From Symbiodinium natans (Eukaryota > Sar > Dinophyceae > Suessiales > Symbiodiniaceae): a stretch of DNA of 64,000 nt. The notes beneath the pieces were generated by a model, which ran no database searches, was not told the DNA's origin, and was given only the letters and a program-made list of their open reading frames with translations. The position numbers were made by a program, and so were the translations under genes. Shown piece after piece: positions 22,013-32,400 of this stretch (position 1 is its first letter; the number at the start of each line of letters is the position of its first letter). The stretch spans positions 1,697,077 to 1,761,076 of the forward strand of contig CAJNDS010002634.1 of the NCBI GenBank assembly GCA_905221605.1. Reading direction: 5' to 3'.

Positions 22013-22116
22013 TTTAGGGTTTAGGGTTTAGGGTTTAGGGTTTAGGGTTTAGGGTTTAGGGTTTAGGGTTTAGGTTTAGGTTTTAGGGTTTAGGGTTTAG
22101 GGTTTAGGGTTTAGGG

Positions 22117-22215
22117 TTTGCTTAAGAACCCCAAAAAATGAAACATAATATTCTTCTTTATAAGGGTTATATAGGGATTTCTTTTTTTGTAAATTCTTTT
22201 GGGGTTCTTAAGCAT
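22117..22215. mobile_element. Family C element (copy 2)
   Basis: TTTGCTTAAGAACCCC at the left and GGGGTTCTTAAGCA at the right around an AT-rich core (ataatattcttctttataa). The left end abuts a TTTAGGG array directly. Confidence 0.8.
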
Positions 22216-22560
22216 ATAGAAGCAGAGATTCTTGTTCTACTGGGTTTTGGAGTACTATACTTTAATCATTCTTCTTGGTTCTGGGTCCCTATTTTCTGCT
22301 TATGCCCAAAACGCATATCCTTTTTTAGGGTCTACTCCAAAGTAGGTTCTAGGACCCTTACAAGCCCCTTTATGCCTAGGTTACTCTTGGGCCTACTGTT
22401 TATGGGGCTTAGGGTAAATGAGTTTAGGGAGGCCTTTGGCCTTAGGGTTTAGGGTTTAGGTTTAGGGTTCAGGGTTCAGGGTTTAGGGTTTAGGGTTTTA
22501 GGGGTTGCCTGGATTGCTGGGAGGGACCTCCGCAGCCCCCAGGCAGAGCATCGCATGAGT

Positions 22561-22689
22561 TGGGATGTTCCCCCTTATACTAGCAGGGGTTTAGGGTTTA
22601 GGTTTTAGGGTTTAGGGAGTCCTTAAAAGGGAGTAGGGGGTACTACATAATCCCTATTTAGGACTGTTGGTATAAGGGGAAACATCTCA
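22561..22689. mobile_element. Family D element split by a telomere-like array
   Basis: TGGGATGTTCCCCCTTATAC at the left and GTATAAGGGGAAACATCTCA at the right. The usual interior 'agtcctta' motif is separated from the left terminus by a TTTAGGG run (22587-22618) that other copies lack, so the array arose within the element. Confidence 0.75.
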
Positions 22690-22690
22690 G

Positions 22691-22791
22691 GGAAAGCTTT
22701 GGATGGTTGCCGTGGGCTCAGGTGTTTTCACCGTCGCAGAGCTCCGAAAGGCCTTCAAGCCTTGTTCCTTTGGCTGCATTCAGACCTGTCT
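22691..22791 (+). CDS. Unassigned exon candidate
   Basis: Immediately after the family D element, the frame reads LWMVAVGSGVFTVAELRKAF, then KPCSFGCIQ. The element therefore appears to end at the splice acceptor (CTCAG|G). No family recognised. Confidence 0.4.
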
Positions 22792-23263
22792 AGTACCTGC
22801 GTATAAGGCATGACGTCTGGATGTGAGATAGCGACTATCGCGGCCGGTTGGCACTATGGCCCCAATCACCATTTCACCCTGGCCCGAAACCTTCAATGCG
22901 GAAGATTCATATGGCCAGTTCGTTCAATGATGGTCCTTTTCGGGCATACCAACAAAAGTCAGTATTTGCTATTTCCACGAAGCTTTGGACGCATGAGGGG
23001 TGGCTTTCCCAACACCTCGTGCCCGGAAGAATGGATGCATCTACACTCAACAAAGTTCTGCAGCCCTTCAAAGCATAAGGGTGGATGTAGAGTCCGGAGT
23101 CCAGACAGAAGCCCTCCACCCCCAAACCCCACAACCAAGCCCTGGAACAGTTCCCAAGCCCTAAACCCTAAGCCCTAAGCCCTAAACCCTAAACCCTAAA
23201 CCCTAAACCCTAAACCCTAAACCCTAAACCCCAGTCTTTTAAATCTAGCCCGGGAGAAAGAAG

Positions 23264-23350
23264 GTAAAGATGGCCCCGCTAGGCACCAAAACGGTCACCC
23301 ACAAGTGCAGCACCTCCGGCAACGTGAACACCCGGCAGTGGACCCTGGGA
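23264..23350 (+). CDS. Unassigned exon candidate
   Basis: After AGAAAGAAG the frame reads MAPLGTKTVTHKCSTSGNVN, then TRQWTLG, between telomere-like arrays. No family recognised. Confidence 0.35.
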
Positions 23351-23883
23351 TGTAGGGTTTAGGTTCAGGATTTAGGGTTTAGGGTTTAGGGTTTAGGATT
23401 TAGGGTTTAGGGTCTAGGGTCTAGGGTTTAGGGTCTAGGGTCTAGGGTTTAGGGTCTAGGGTTTAGGGTTTACGTTGGTCCCAGCCAATGCCCTGAGTCT
23501 GGGTTCAGACAAGGGTGTAGGGTCTAGGGGATGATTTACTTGAGGACTTCGGGGTCAGGGGTTGAGCATAGTTGCTAGTATTTGCTTGAAAACCCCCAAT
23601 CCCCCCAAAAAAAGAAAATAATCACTTTAAATACAAAATAAATATATGTATATATGTATATGTATGTATATGTATATAAAGAACAATCCCTGGATTACCT
23701 ACGCACACAGTAGTATTTCGGTTTGTTTGTTCCACCTTCAGGAGGAAGGCATGAATGATGGTGTCGGGTCCGGAGGGTAAACCCGGAACTGAAAGGTTTG
23801 TGTCCGATGGTCTTCGGACATTTTCTTTGCGATATTCCCAAGGCTTCGAGATCAGGCGCTGGAATCCATGCGCAGTTGTAAGT

Positions 23884-24029
23884 ACTTTGGAGACTCATGG
23901 TACCTATTAACCAATTATTAGAACTGTACTTATAACTGCACCTAGAACCATATTAGGGCACTTAAGGGGCTTATGAGTGGGTTCTAAGTACTGCTATTAT
24001 TTGGTGAATAAGTACCATGAACCTCCAAG
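23884..24029. mobile_element. Family E element (copy 2)
   Basis: Left ctttggagactcatggtac, right gtaccatgaacctccaag; interior ctgtacttataactgcacc and ggggcttatgagtgggtt match copy 1 at 13373. Confidence 0.75.
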
Positions 24030-24166
24030 TAGGGCCAAGGAGCCCAAGAGTGGCAGTTTTCCGTTTACCTGTCCCTTGCCGGAAGTTTAGGACTTGGCTT
24101 GAGGGTTTAGGCTTTAGGGTTTAGGCCCATGCTTATGCTCAAAGTTCTTGACCCCGGACACGTCCG

Positions 24167-24256
24167 GAGCCTCCGAACCCTGAACTCCCCCGCGACGAGT
24201 ACAGGGGCCTGCTGGTCTACGATGATCAGATACGGATTTCAAATGCCGTGCTTTAA
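24167..24256 (+). CDS. Unassigned C-terminal exon candidate
   Basis: Frame NPELPRDEYRGLLVYDDQIR, then ISNAVL and TAA (24254-24256). Protein-like composition with an in-frame stop followed by repeat-rich sequence suggests a gene end. No family recognised. Confidence 0.4.
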   Translation, partial: EPPNPELPRDEYRGLLVYDDQIRISNAVL

Positions 24257-25020
24257 AGCCTGCAAGCCTCAGACCCTAAACCCTGAACCCTAAACCCTAA
24301 AGGTGTGTGGCAAAAAAAAGGTTAGACCCTTGTGTGCGAAGGACCGGTGTGCGGGTGGCCGACCTTCTGCCACGGATGGGGCCCTTGGGCTTCATTTGAC
24401 AGAGGTTTTAGGGTTTGGGGTTTAGGGTCTAGGGTTAGGGTTTAGGGTTTAGGGTTTAGGGTTTAGGGTTTAGGGTTCAGGGTTTAGGGTTCAGGGTTTG
24501 GGGTTCAGGGTTTAGGGTTTAGGGTTTGTACAGCCCTCGCCGTATCTCGAGCCACGAGGGCCTCGCAGTTGGAGTCCTTCGGGTCTCTTTTGTCTTGTTG
24601 AAAGCAAGCCTCGAATTTCTTGTTAACAAGGGGGTATAGAGTTTGGGCAGTTTGGGCTCTTCAACACCCTGACACCAGAAACCCTCAACCCTACTTAAGC
24701 CCTTGGCCGGATTTGCCTTCGCTAAGCTGCGCGGTCTGCGCACAAAGGATTCACCAAGACTCTGCTCTGAGTACCAATCTGGTGTATTCTAGAACAGGTT
24801 GCCGAATTGTGAAGACCATCGCTATGTATCCTCTCAAAAGGCATGCCAAGGGCTAGCCACCACAGGCATAGACAGCCTGCCTATGACACCTTGGTCACCT
24901 TTGTCGGTATGGATGGCTTTGGGACGCTCGGCGCTTCAGGAGAGATTGGGGGGGCCTAGGGGGTTTGCTTATAGGTTTATAGGGTTTAGGGACCCTAAAC
25001 CCTAAACCCTAAACCCTCGT

Positions 25021-25276
25021 GGCACAGGGTTCGTGGGCAGTGCGCTCTCCATGTTCTGCACCTCCCAGGCATCTTCGCAGAAGTCATACCTATAAGGCAT
25101 ACTAAACAGCACTAGAATGCTAATTACCATGCCCTTGGCCCCCCCAACCCTGACATCGAGTTGACTTGTGACAGCCATGGCAGACGTCCTAGTCATGAGA
25201 AGTGGGCTACATCGCACCGTTCAGGTATTCCATGTTCTGGTCTCGCGCGATGAAGGAAGACGATGCTGGTCTGAAG
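25021..25276 (+). CDS. Unassigned exon pair
   Basis: Two islands: 25021-25080 (GTGFVGSALSMFCTSQASSQ) and 25205-25276 (GYIAPFRYSMFWSRAMKEDD, AGLK, then TAG). They lie between telomere-like repeats and share SMF-type hydrophobic stretches. A further short island ends VILAYAQDGEDLDT near 25424. No family recognised; splice sites unresolved. Confidence 0.35.
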
Positions 25277-26027
25277 TAGGTTCCGCTGAACCTAATTTCG
25301 CACAGGGCTTTATTTAATAAAGGCTTTGAGGAAACCAAAGCCGAGGGGGGCTGGGGGCGGTGCCTAATTCCAGGTCATCCTGGCCTATGCGCAGGACGGT
25401 GAGGACTTAGACACTTGAGCCGCCTCAGAGGTTTCGAAGACCGGGGCGGGGGAAGGGCGGGCCCTAAGGGGAGGGGGGGGGGCGGGGGAGGGTTGCTCTG
25501 AAGATTCTTCCAGGAAGGAAGGAGGGAGGTGTGTTGATCACGTGACCCCCACACCTCACGGCACTTTGTGAACGGCGCTTGATATACTGTGAAAGAAGTA
25601 TATTCTGCAGGGACATCTAATATTAGGGGGTAGGGGGGGGGGGGTTAATATTGGGGGGGAGCGGAGACTTAGCCCTCCCTAAACCCTAAACCCTAAACCC
25701 AGATAAACGGACCCGAGGATGCTGAAGGAGGTGGACCCCTTCGGCTCGTGCTGCTTGGCCTTGTCGGGGCAGCCGCGCGGGGCTGATGGGTTTGGGGGTT
25801 TAGGGTTTCGGGTTTAGGGTTTAGGGTTTAGGGTCTGAAGGGTCTCAGGGTTTAGCGTTTGGTTTTGGGTTTGGGCTTGTGTATATACTGATAGGGTTTA
25901 TAAGGTTTGTGGGGTCCAGGGTTTGGGGTTGCGGGGTAGGTCAAGCCCAGAAGCAACAAGGGTCTAGTGCTTCATGTTAAGGTTTAGGGTTTAGGGTTTA
26001 GGGTTTAGGGCTTAGGGTTTAGGGTTT

Positions 26028-26032
26028 AGGGT
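26028..26032. repeat. Target-site duplication of the LTR retrotransposon (left)
   Basis: AGGGT, part of a TTTAGGG array, directly precedes the left LTR and is repeated at 36840-36844 directly after the right LTR. Confidence 0.9.
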
Positions 26033-26245
26033 TGTGAGATTTTCCTGTACACAAGCGCCGAGTTGGATTTCGTATAGTACAGAAGCTGTTAGACGAACAC
26101 TTGTATAGGCATGAACAAGCATGCAAGCGTCAAATAGCATTCATGAGACAAGTTCCTGCTTGACAGGCGCCTTGGGCTCAATCGGAAAAAGCAAGCTACG
26201 TAGTCTAGTCACTGTGACTCCGGCCCCAGTACCCCGCTTCTGAAA
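26033..26245 (+). repeat. Left LTR
   Basis: Begins TGTGAGATTTTCC and ends CCCCGCTTCTGAAA. Same as 36627-36839 at every position checked. Short for a copia LTR. The end lacks the usual CA. Confidence 0.95.
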
Positions 26246-26246
26246 C

Positions 26247-26262
26247 TGGTAGCGGAGCTGTG
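26247..26262 (+). other. Primer-binding site
   Basis: TGGTAGCGGAGCTG starts one base after the left LTR. TGGTAGC is the complement of the 3' end GCUACCA found on eukaryotic initiator tRNA-Met, the usual copia primer. The host tRNA is not in the window, so the match cannot be completed. Confidence 0.6.
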
Positions 26263-26406
26263 GAGCTCAGTGACACGTTTTTCATTCCTCGCAGCAATCT
26301 CGTCCGGAAGAGTGAGCTAAGGGGATTTGGGTGTGAGCCAAGAAGCCGAAAGAACGTCAGCATTGCCAGTCTACAATAGACCACTGCACTGCGCAAATCC
26401 GACACC

Positions 26407-29400
26407 ATGTCGGTAGCTGGGTTGAAGTACGACCCTGTACTTAGCCTTGACACCCCAGCAGAAACCAAGTCAGGAAGCTACATTTACAGTGGCTCTGCAG
26501 CGTCCTTCCACGACTGGGAGTTTCGCACACGTGCCCGTGTATCCCAGCATCGTGAAAGGCAGCGTCGAGAGGTCTTGAAAGACCTTCGTTCCAGCCATCA
26601 ACTCAGCCGTTCTGCATCCCCACGAAAGTGGGTAGGTGGAGGCATAAGATCCCCGGACCGTCACACAGGTGATGAGAGCAGTGGGATGGCAGCTAGTCCT
26701 TCGAGTGCCCCAGGACGCCGGCGCGGCCGCCAGGCCGGTGCGGAGTCCATGTCGTCAGGAGACGGTGGCGAAGAAGAACAACAGCCACAAGATTATGAGG
26801 TTGAGGACGACGGGCAAGCTTCGGTTGAGACTGAGCCTGTTCCCACACTCGCTTCGGTCCGCGATAGTGATCTTGACATGTCTGATGCGGTTCAGAAGAC
26901 GCTGGAAGGCCTCCGTGGCGACGCGTTCCTTATCGCCCGAGACATAGGTCTCGAGAGGTTGTTGAAGCACGACGGCATTGATCTCCTCATCCAGAAGGTC
27001 AAAGACCAAGCATTTCCCTTGCAGGGGGAAGAGGCATCGGAATTGTTCAGGCAAGGCCAGTTGCTGACAGGTCCTTTGTCCAAACAATCAGGGGAGCCGA
27101 TGTTGTCTTACATTTCCCGGCGAAAGCGCTGGTGGGTTACCCTAAGGGAATTGGACCCAGAAGTCAGGTTGTCAGAAGCCATGCGTGCCAATCTCCTCGT
27201 GGAACTGTCTGGTTTGTCGCGCCAAGAGCAGCTCATGGTGCGCACCGCAGCACAGACCGAGACAGTAGATGAGTATGCGCGCGTACTGATCAAGCATCAT
27301 AGTGTTGTGCATATGCGTGAACGCTTGCTCGTTGAGAAAGACAAGCCTGTCGCTAGAACATGGTCCAAGCCCCGGTGGGAGAATACCTCATTTCAGCAGA
27401 AGCCTCGGTACGGTTACATGACACAAGGTTTCATGGAGGTTGACGAGTATGAGTACCAGGAGCCGGAAAGTCAGGCCTATGTAGCCGAGGAGCATGAGGT
27501 TGAGGAAGACGAAGGCGAATGGGTTGATGACAGCACATTAGCCATGGCTCTCAATGCATATACAGCTATGCAGACAGAACTTGGAGGCGAGCCAGGCGAG
27601 GAGCACGCCGAAGCATTGCAGCTGGCATACGCAGCCCAAACCACACTTGCCAATGTGAAGGGTAACAAAGGTAAGGGTTTTGGTAAGACCGGCGGTAAGA
27701 AGGGTGGTAAGGTCCCTCCTTCCAACCTCTCTATCGCTGACAGGAAAGCCAAACTTGCCGAGCTGAAGGCTCGCAGCCGATGCTTGCGATGCGGCGCAAT
27801 CGGCCATTGGGCCGGCGACGCTGAGTGCAGGTTTAAGGGTAGTCCCGGAGGTCCTAAGGGTTCCAGTAAGGGTGGTCCAGGTGCAGAGAAGTCCGCCTCA
27901 CCCGGGAAGCCCGGAATGGCATCCTCCTCACAAGCCTACCTTGCCGCGCTGAGTGACGCATCGGACGATGAGACCCCTGCCATTCACCTTTCCAACACTT
28001 CGAGAGACATGGAGGGTTATCCCGCTGAAAGGAGCGGAGGATCCTCAGAGCGTCCTCGTGTTCGCAGATCGGAAGCCACTGCCATGCGCGACAGCCCACC
28101 GCCAGGATCTGACACCTTGTTCACTTTTGGTCATCACAAGGGCCTGACGTATGAACGAGTGCTGCACACTTATCCTGGGTATGTCCTTTGGGGTCAAACA
28201 CAGAAGTGTCCTTCCAAGTGTTTGGGTGATTTCCTGAACTGGGTGCATGAGTACTATGTGGTAGAAGACACGGACCCCATAGAAGTGCGTAGAAGAGACA
28301 TTCCTCTTAGTACGATGATGCCCCCAACTCCCGTTGCTGACCGCGCAGCCAACGCCGAAGGCACCGCCTCATCCAGTACCGGTTTCCGGCCCAAGTGCAG
28401 GGGTGGTTGTAAGACCTTTAGCAAGACAGGGAGCAATTCGTACATAGACATGCGCACATGCAAGTCCTGTGGTACGGTAACCAAGACCCGCAAGGAACAG
28501 GTTCGGGCCGACCCTACCACATGCACGCATGCCCAGGTAGATCGTTCAGGTTCCAGCAAGACAACCAGCCGAATCAAGTGCAAGCTTTGTGGCATGATCC
28601 TAGATGAACTGCCCCAAGAGGAGAAGAAAGCTAGGGATGCAGCCGCAGCACAGCTGCGAGACACGAACACCTTAGACTTCGACATGATGCGCTCTATAGT
28701 GGGCAGAACAGGGGACCGAGTGCCTGTAGAAGTGGTTGTACCAGCCCTTGAACAATTCAAGGAGGCAGTTGAAGGTCACTTCGTTACCGAACCTTCGATA
28801 ACGAGGGGAGACTTGTTTGCCTACCTTCAAGAGGCTCTGGACGATCACGCGGATGACGCGAGCCCCACGAGCGCGAGTTGGGAGATGGCTTCATCGGGAA
28901 GAAGGCCCGGTACAGCGATGGTTGCCATGCTTGCTGGACCACACGAGGGAGTCACAGACACGAACCCCAGTTTGAGCAAACTCCCCGTGGTTAACATTCG
29001 CACATCCCCACATGTTTTCGCAGTCCTGGATGAAGGGTGTAACTCAACGGTTCATGGCGAGGATTGGGGTCACGAGAGCATGTCCAAGTATGCGAGCTTT
29101 GGGTATTCCACAAGGTTTGTGAAGGAGACTTCCAAGACCTTCAAGGGTTTGAGTGGTTCCACTTCCACGCTTGGGACCCGAACCTTCCCTTTCTGCCTTT
29201 TGCCCTTGGATCCAGTTGAGGGCGAGGAGGTTTCCCATAGGGAAAGATTGTGTGGGGCGCTAGACTCCCATGAGATCCCTGGTGGGGCACCCCTCCTATT
29301 GTCGCTCCATGCCCAGAGTCAACTTGGGATGGCAAAAGACCTACATTTAGGAACGTGCTCTGTAAGACTCCCGTCGAACCCCGATAAGACCATTGAACTC

Positions 29401-32400
29401 AAGTTGCATCGGACATCAGACTCAGGTTTGCTTTGCATTTGCCTAACCGATGGTCTCTTGCAAGGGAAACAACCACGCCTTGTTCGAGGATTTGCGATCC
29501 CACCGCCACCTGCAGGTGCTGCCCGAGCAATAGCAGCAGAGGGTTCGGATAAGTGCGCAAGCAGCAAGGTCACCAAACGAAAGGCCTCTTCAATGCAGAC
29601 GCACTCTCTAAGTGAACCCCAAGGTGAGAACACAAATTTGACAGCAGCCATGGCCATCGCACCATCACAGCGCCCCGCGCCTAAGGCGAGGCCTCAGCAG
29701 CTGAACTCAGAGACCTCCCCCACCGAGGGAGGAGACAATCCCAAGCACGCCGCGGACATTTTTACCTTCGGCTACAACTTCGAGGAAGTCGTTGATAAGA
29801 TCCGCAACGCTTGGGAGCCACAGCATTTCGCTGACACGTTTAGTGAGATGCGCTCGTCAGAGGCTACCCTTGAACTCGGAGGCGCATTCGTCGGCATCTT
29901 CTTTGACTTGACATACTTGCCGAATGCCAGGAGTTTGGATCCTGAGCTCGCAGATCGCAAGCGAGATACAAGCCTCCGAGATCATGTGGGTTCCCACCCT
30001 TCTATAATGAAGGCGATAGCTGCAGACCCTGGATTCCTGCAACATTGCAGAGCCATTCGCTCCAAGGTGAAGAAGTCAATGGAGCAGGGCTACCAGGCGA
30101 TGAACATTAGCGTTGTCTGCAAACAAAACCGGCACCGTTCCGTGGCAGGAGGCATCCTCATTGAGCACATGCTACTTCGCGTTGAAGGACTTCATGTTTC
30201 CATGCAGCATTGCAACAGCGAACAGTCCTGGCCGCTCATGGGTGGATCTTGCCGCGGGCATTGCAGCTGGTGCACACATCGCACAGACGATGCGAAGGCG
30301 AGCTACGAACAAGTGTTAGCCGACTTCATCAAGTATCTGGAAGGCGATGTCAAGGAGAGCACCACATGCATTTTGCATTGCGAGTCAGAGCCTGAAAGGG
30401 CCCCGGGCACAGCTCCGGAGGAAGTCACTGATCTGGACGCAGACGACGAGGTGGAAGAGGTCCCGATAGATCCGCTGGAAGTAGCGCCTGGAGAGGGAGA
30501 GTCAGCATCGCAGGCAGCTACTCGATTGGGGCTTCGTGGCAAGCAGCACACCTCCTACGTGGCGAAGTGGGACCCGAGCTCCCTGACAGGGAGGCTTCAT
30601 CAGCAAGCGGGCTCAGGTGTGTTCACTGCCACCTCAAGTCATCTGCCGGTTCAGGCCCAGGTACAAACCCTGGAGAGAAAGTTAGCGCTGCGCGACAAAG
30701 AAGTCGAGTCACTTCGAAGCAAGCTCCGGGACGCCGAGCGGGACAAGCAGGAGGCGGAACGGAGAGCGGAGCGTGCAGAACAGCTCCTGCAAGATGCCCT
30801 TGCCCAGTTTGGAGGTCGTTCCCGCTCCCGACATCGACACCATGACCGTAGGGCAAGGAGCAGTTCGAGTGACTCCCGGAGAAAGGTCCGGAGAAAAAGG
30901 TCAAGCCACCACGATGATCACAGAGCGCAGTCCTCTCGCCGAGAGTCGTCTTCTTATCGTGATCGTGACCGTGATCGGTGGCACCCCAGCAGCAGCTACC
31001 GCGACACCGCTCGCGAGACCTCCTCATATGACCAGAACCAGTGGGATGCTTGGGATGATGAGTGGTCCCGAGCTGGCGATTGGGATCACCAGGCTCCGCC
31101 CGAGCCACCCAAGCCACCTGTGAGGCGGTGGACCCCACACTTGGAGGCGCGTGCCAACAGGGCCGCTGACGAGGAGTTCTGGCAGAGGCGCTTTGAGGAG
31201 AATCGACCCCTGGACAGGCGGGAGCTCAAGAACTACTTCCACGATCCGGCGGCTGACAACTCCAACGCCGCTTGGGCTCAGTGGAGGAAGAGTCAGGCCC
31301 CCGCACCGCCGGGAGAGGGCAAACGCATAAAGCTCGACCCGGCAATCCTCGCATTGGATCTCACGGAGATTCCGGTCTCGGATGACGCAAGCCTATCGTG
31401 GAATAGGCGAGTCCTGGTCGACTTGCTCCCGGACCAGGTGATGCACGAGTTCTGCGGCCTTCTGTATGGGCGTCCGAGCCCGGCGTTGTGGATTGGCCCT
31501 TACATGCCCAAGTCCTTCTCCACACAGGATCAGGAGCACACCGACAAGTCCGAGCGCCACAACTTCAAGGTGACTGCCGTGACCCCTCACACGAGGGAGG
31601 GATACAAGCCTTGTGGGAATGTCAAAGGCCCTACACCGATCGGGTGGCTGTTTCTCAACGACAACCCGAAGAACAAGGGCGGCGTGTGGATCCCACAGGG
31701 AACGGTGTGTCCTCCCGGTCACAGTACCGAGGACGTTTGCGGTGAATTCAAGGCCGAGCAAGTGTGCCCAACCGAGCCTCCGCCAAGTGGAGGTGCGTAC
31801 CTTGTGCTTTGGTTGTATCCAAAGGCCTTTGCACCGGACACAGTTCCGAAGACCCTTGCAGACCGCGATGAGCTGAGCGCATATATGGCGTCATTGCAGG
31901 GGGTTAATGACTTTGGGGAGTTCAAGCAGGTAAGGTTCGACGTTGAGGATTCCGACGATGAGTTTGAGCTAATCCCTGCACATGATGGTCCCAGAGCAGT
32001 TACCCGTGACACTGCACACTCATTGCCCAAACTCAGCAATAGGCAGAGGAAGAGGGTGCTTAGTGGGATTCAGGAAATGGTTGCGGGAGATCGTGTGTTG
32101 CAAGCGATTGCATTCAATGCAGCAGTGGCTACGGATCACATGATTGCCTTCACCCCCACTGAGCCTCCTATTCCACACTGCAAATGGGTACCTGAATCCC
32201 TTGACGCGCAGGTGATCAGCGAGACCATTGCCAACCTGGAGACAGGTGTGCCCGGTCTCATAGTTCTGAGGGCCGACGCTCCCACCGAGGAGTTGTGTCT
32301 AGAGTGTGAGTGCCTAGCTGACACAGCTGGAGTAAGCATTGTCTTGGTGAGCCCCTATGGATGCCCAACACTCGAAAGTACCGTTGAGGTAAGAGGAGAC

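Noticed and set aside
26033-26245. Solo promoter or gene in the LTR
   Set aside because: No reading frame; sequence is fully explained as LTR.
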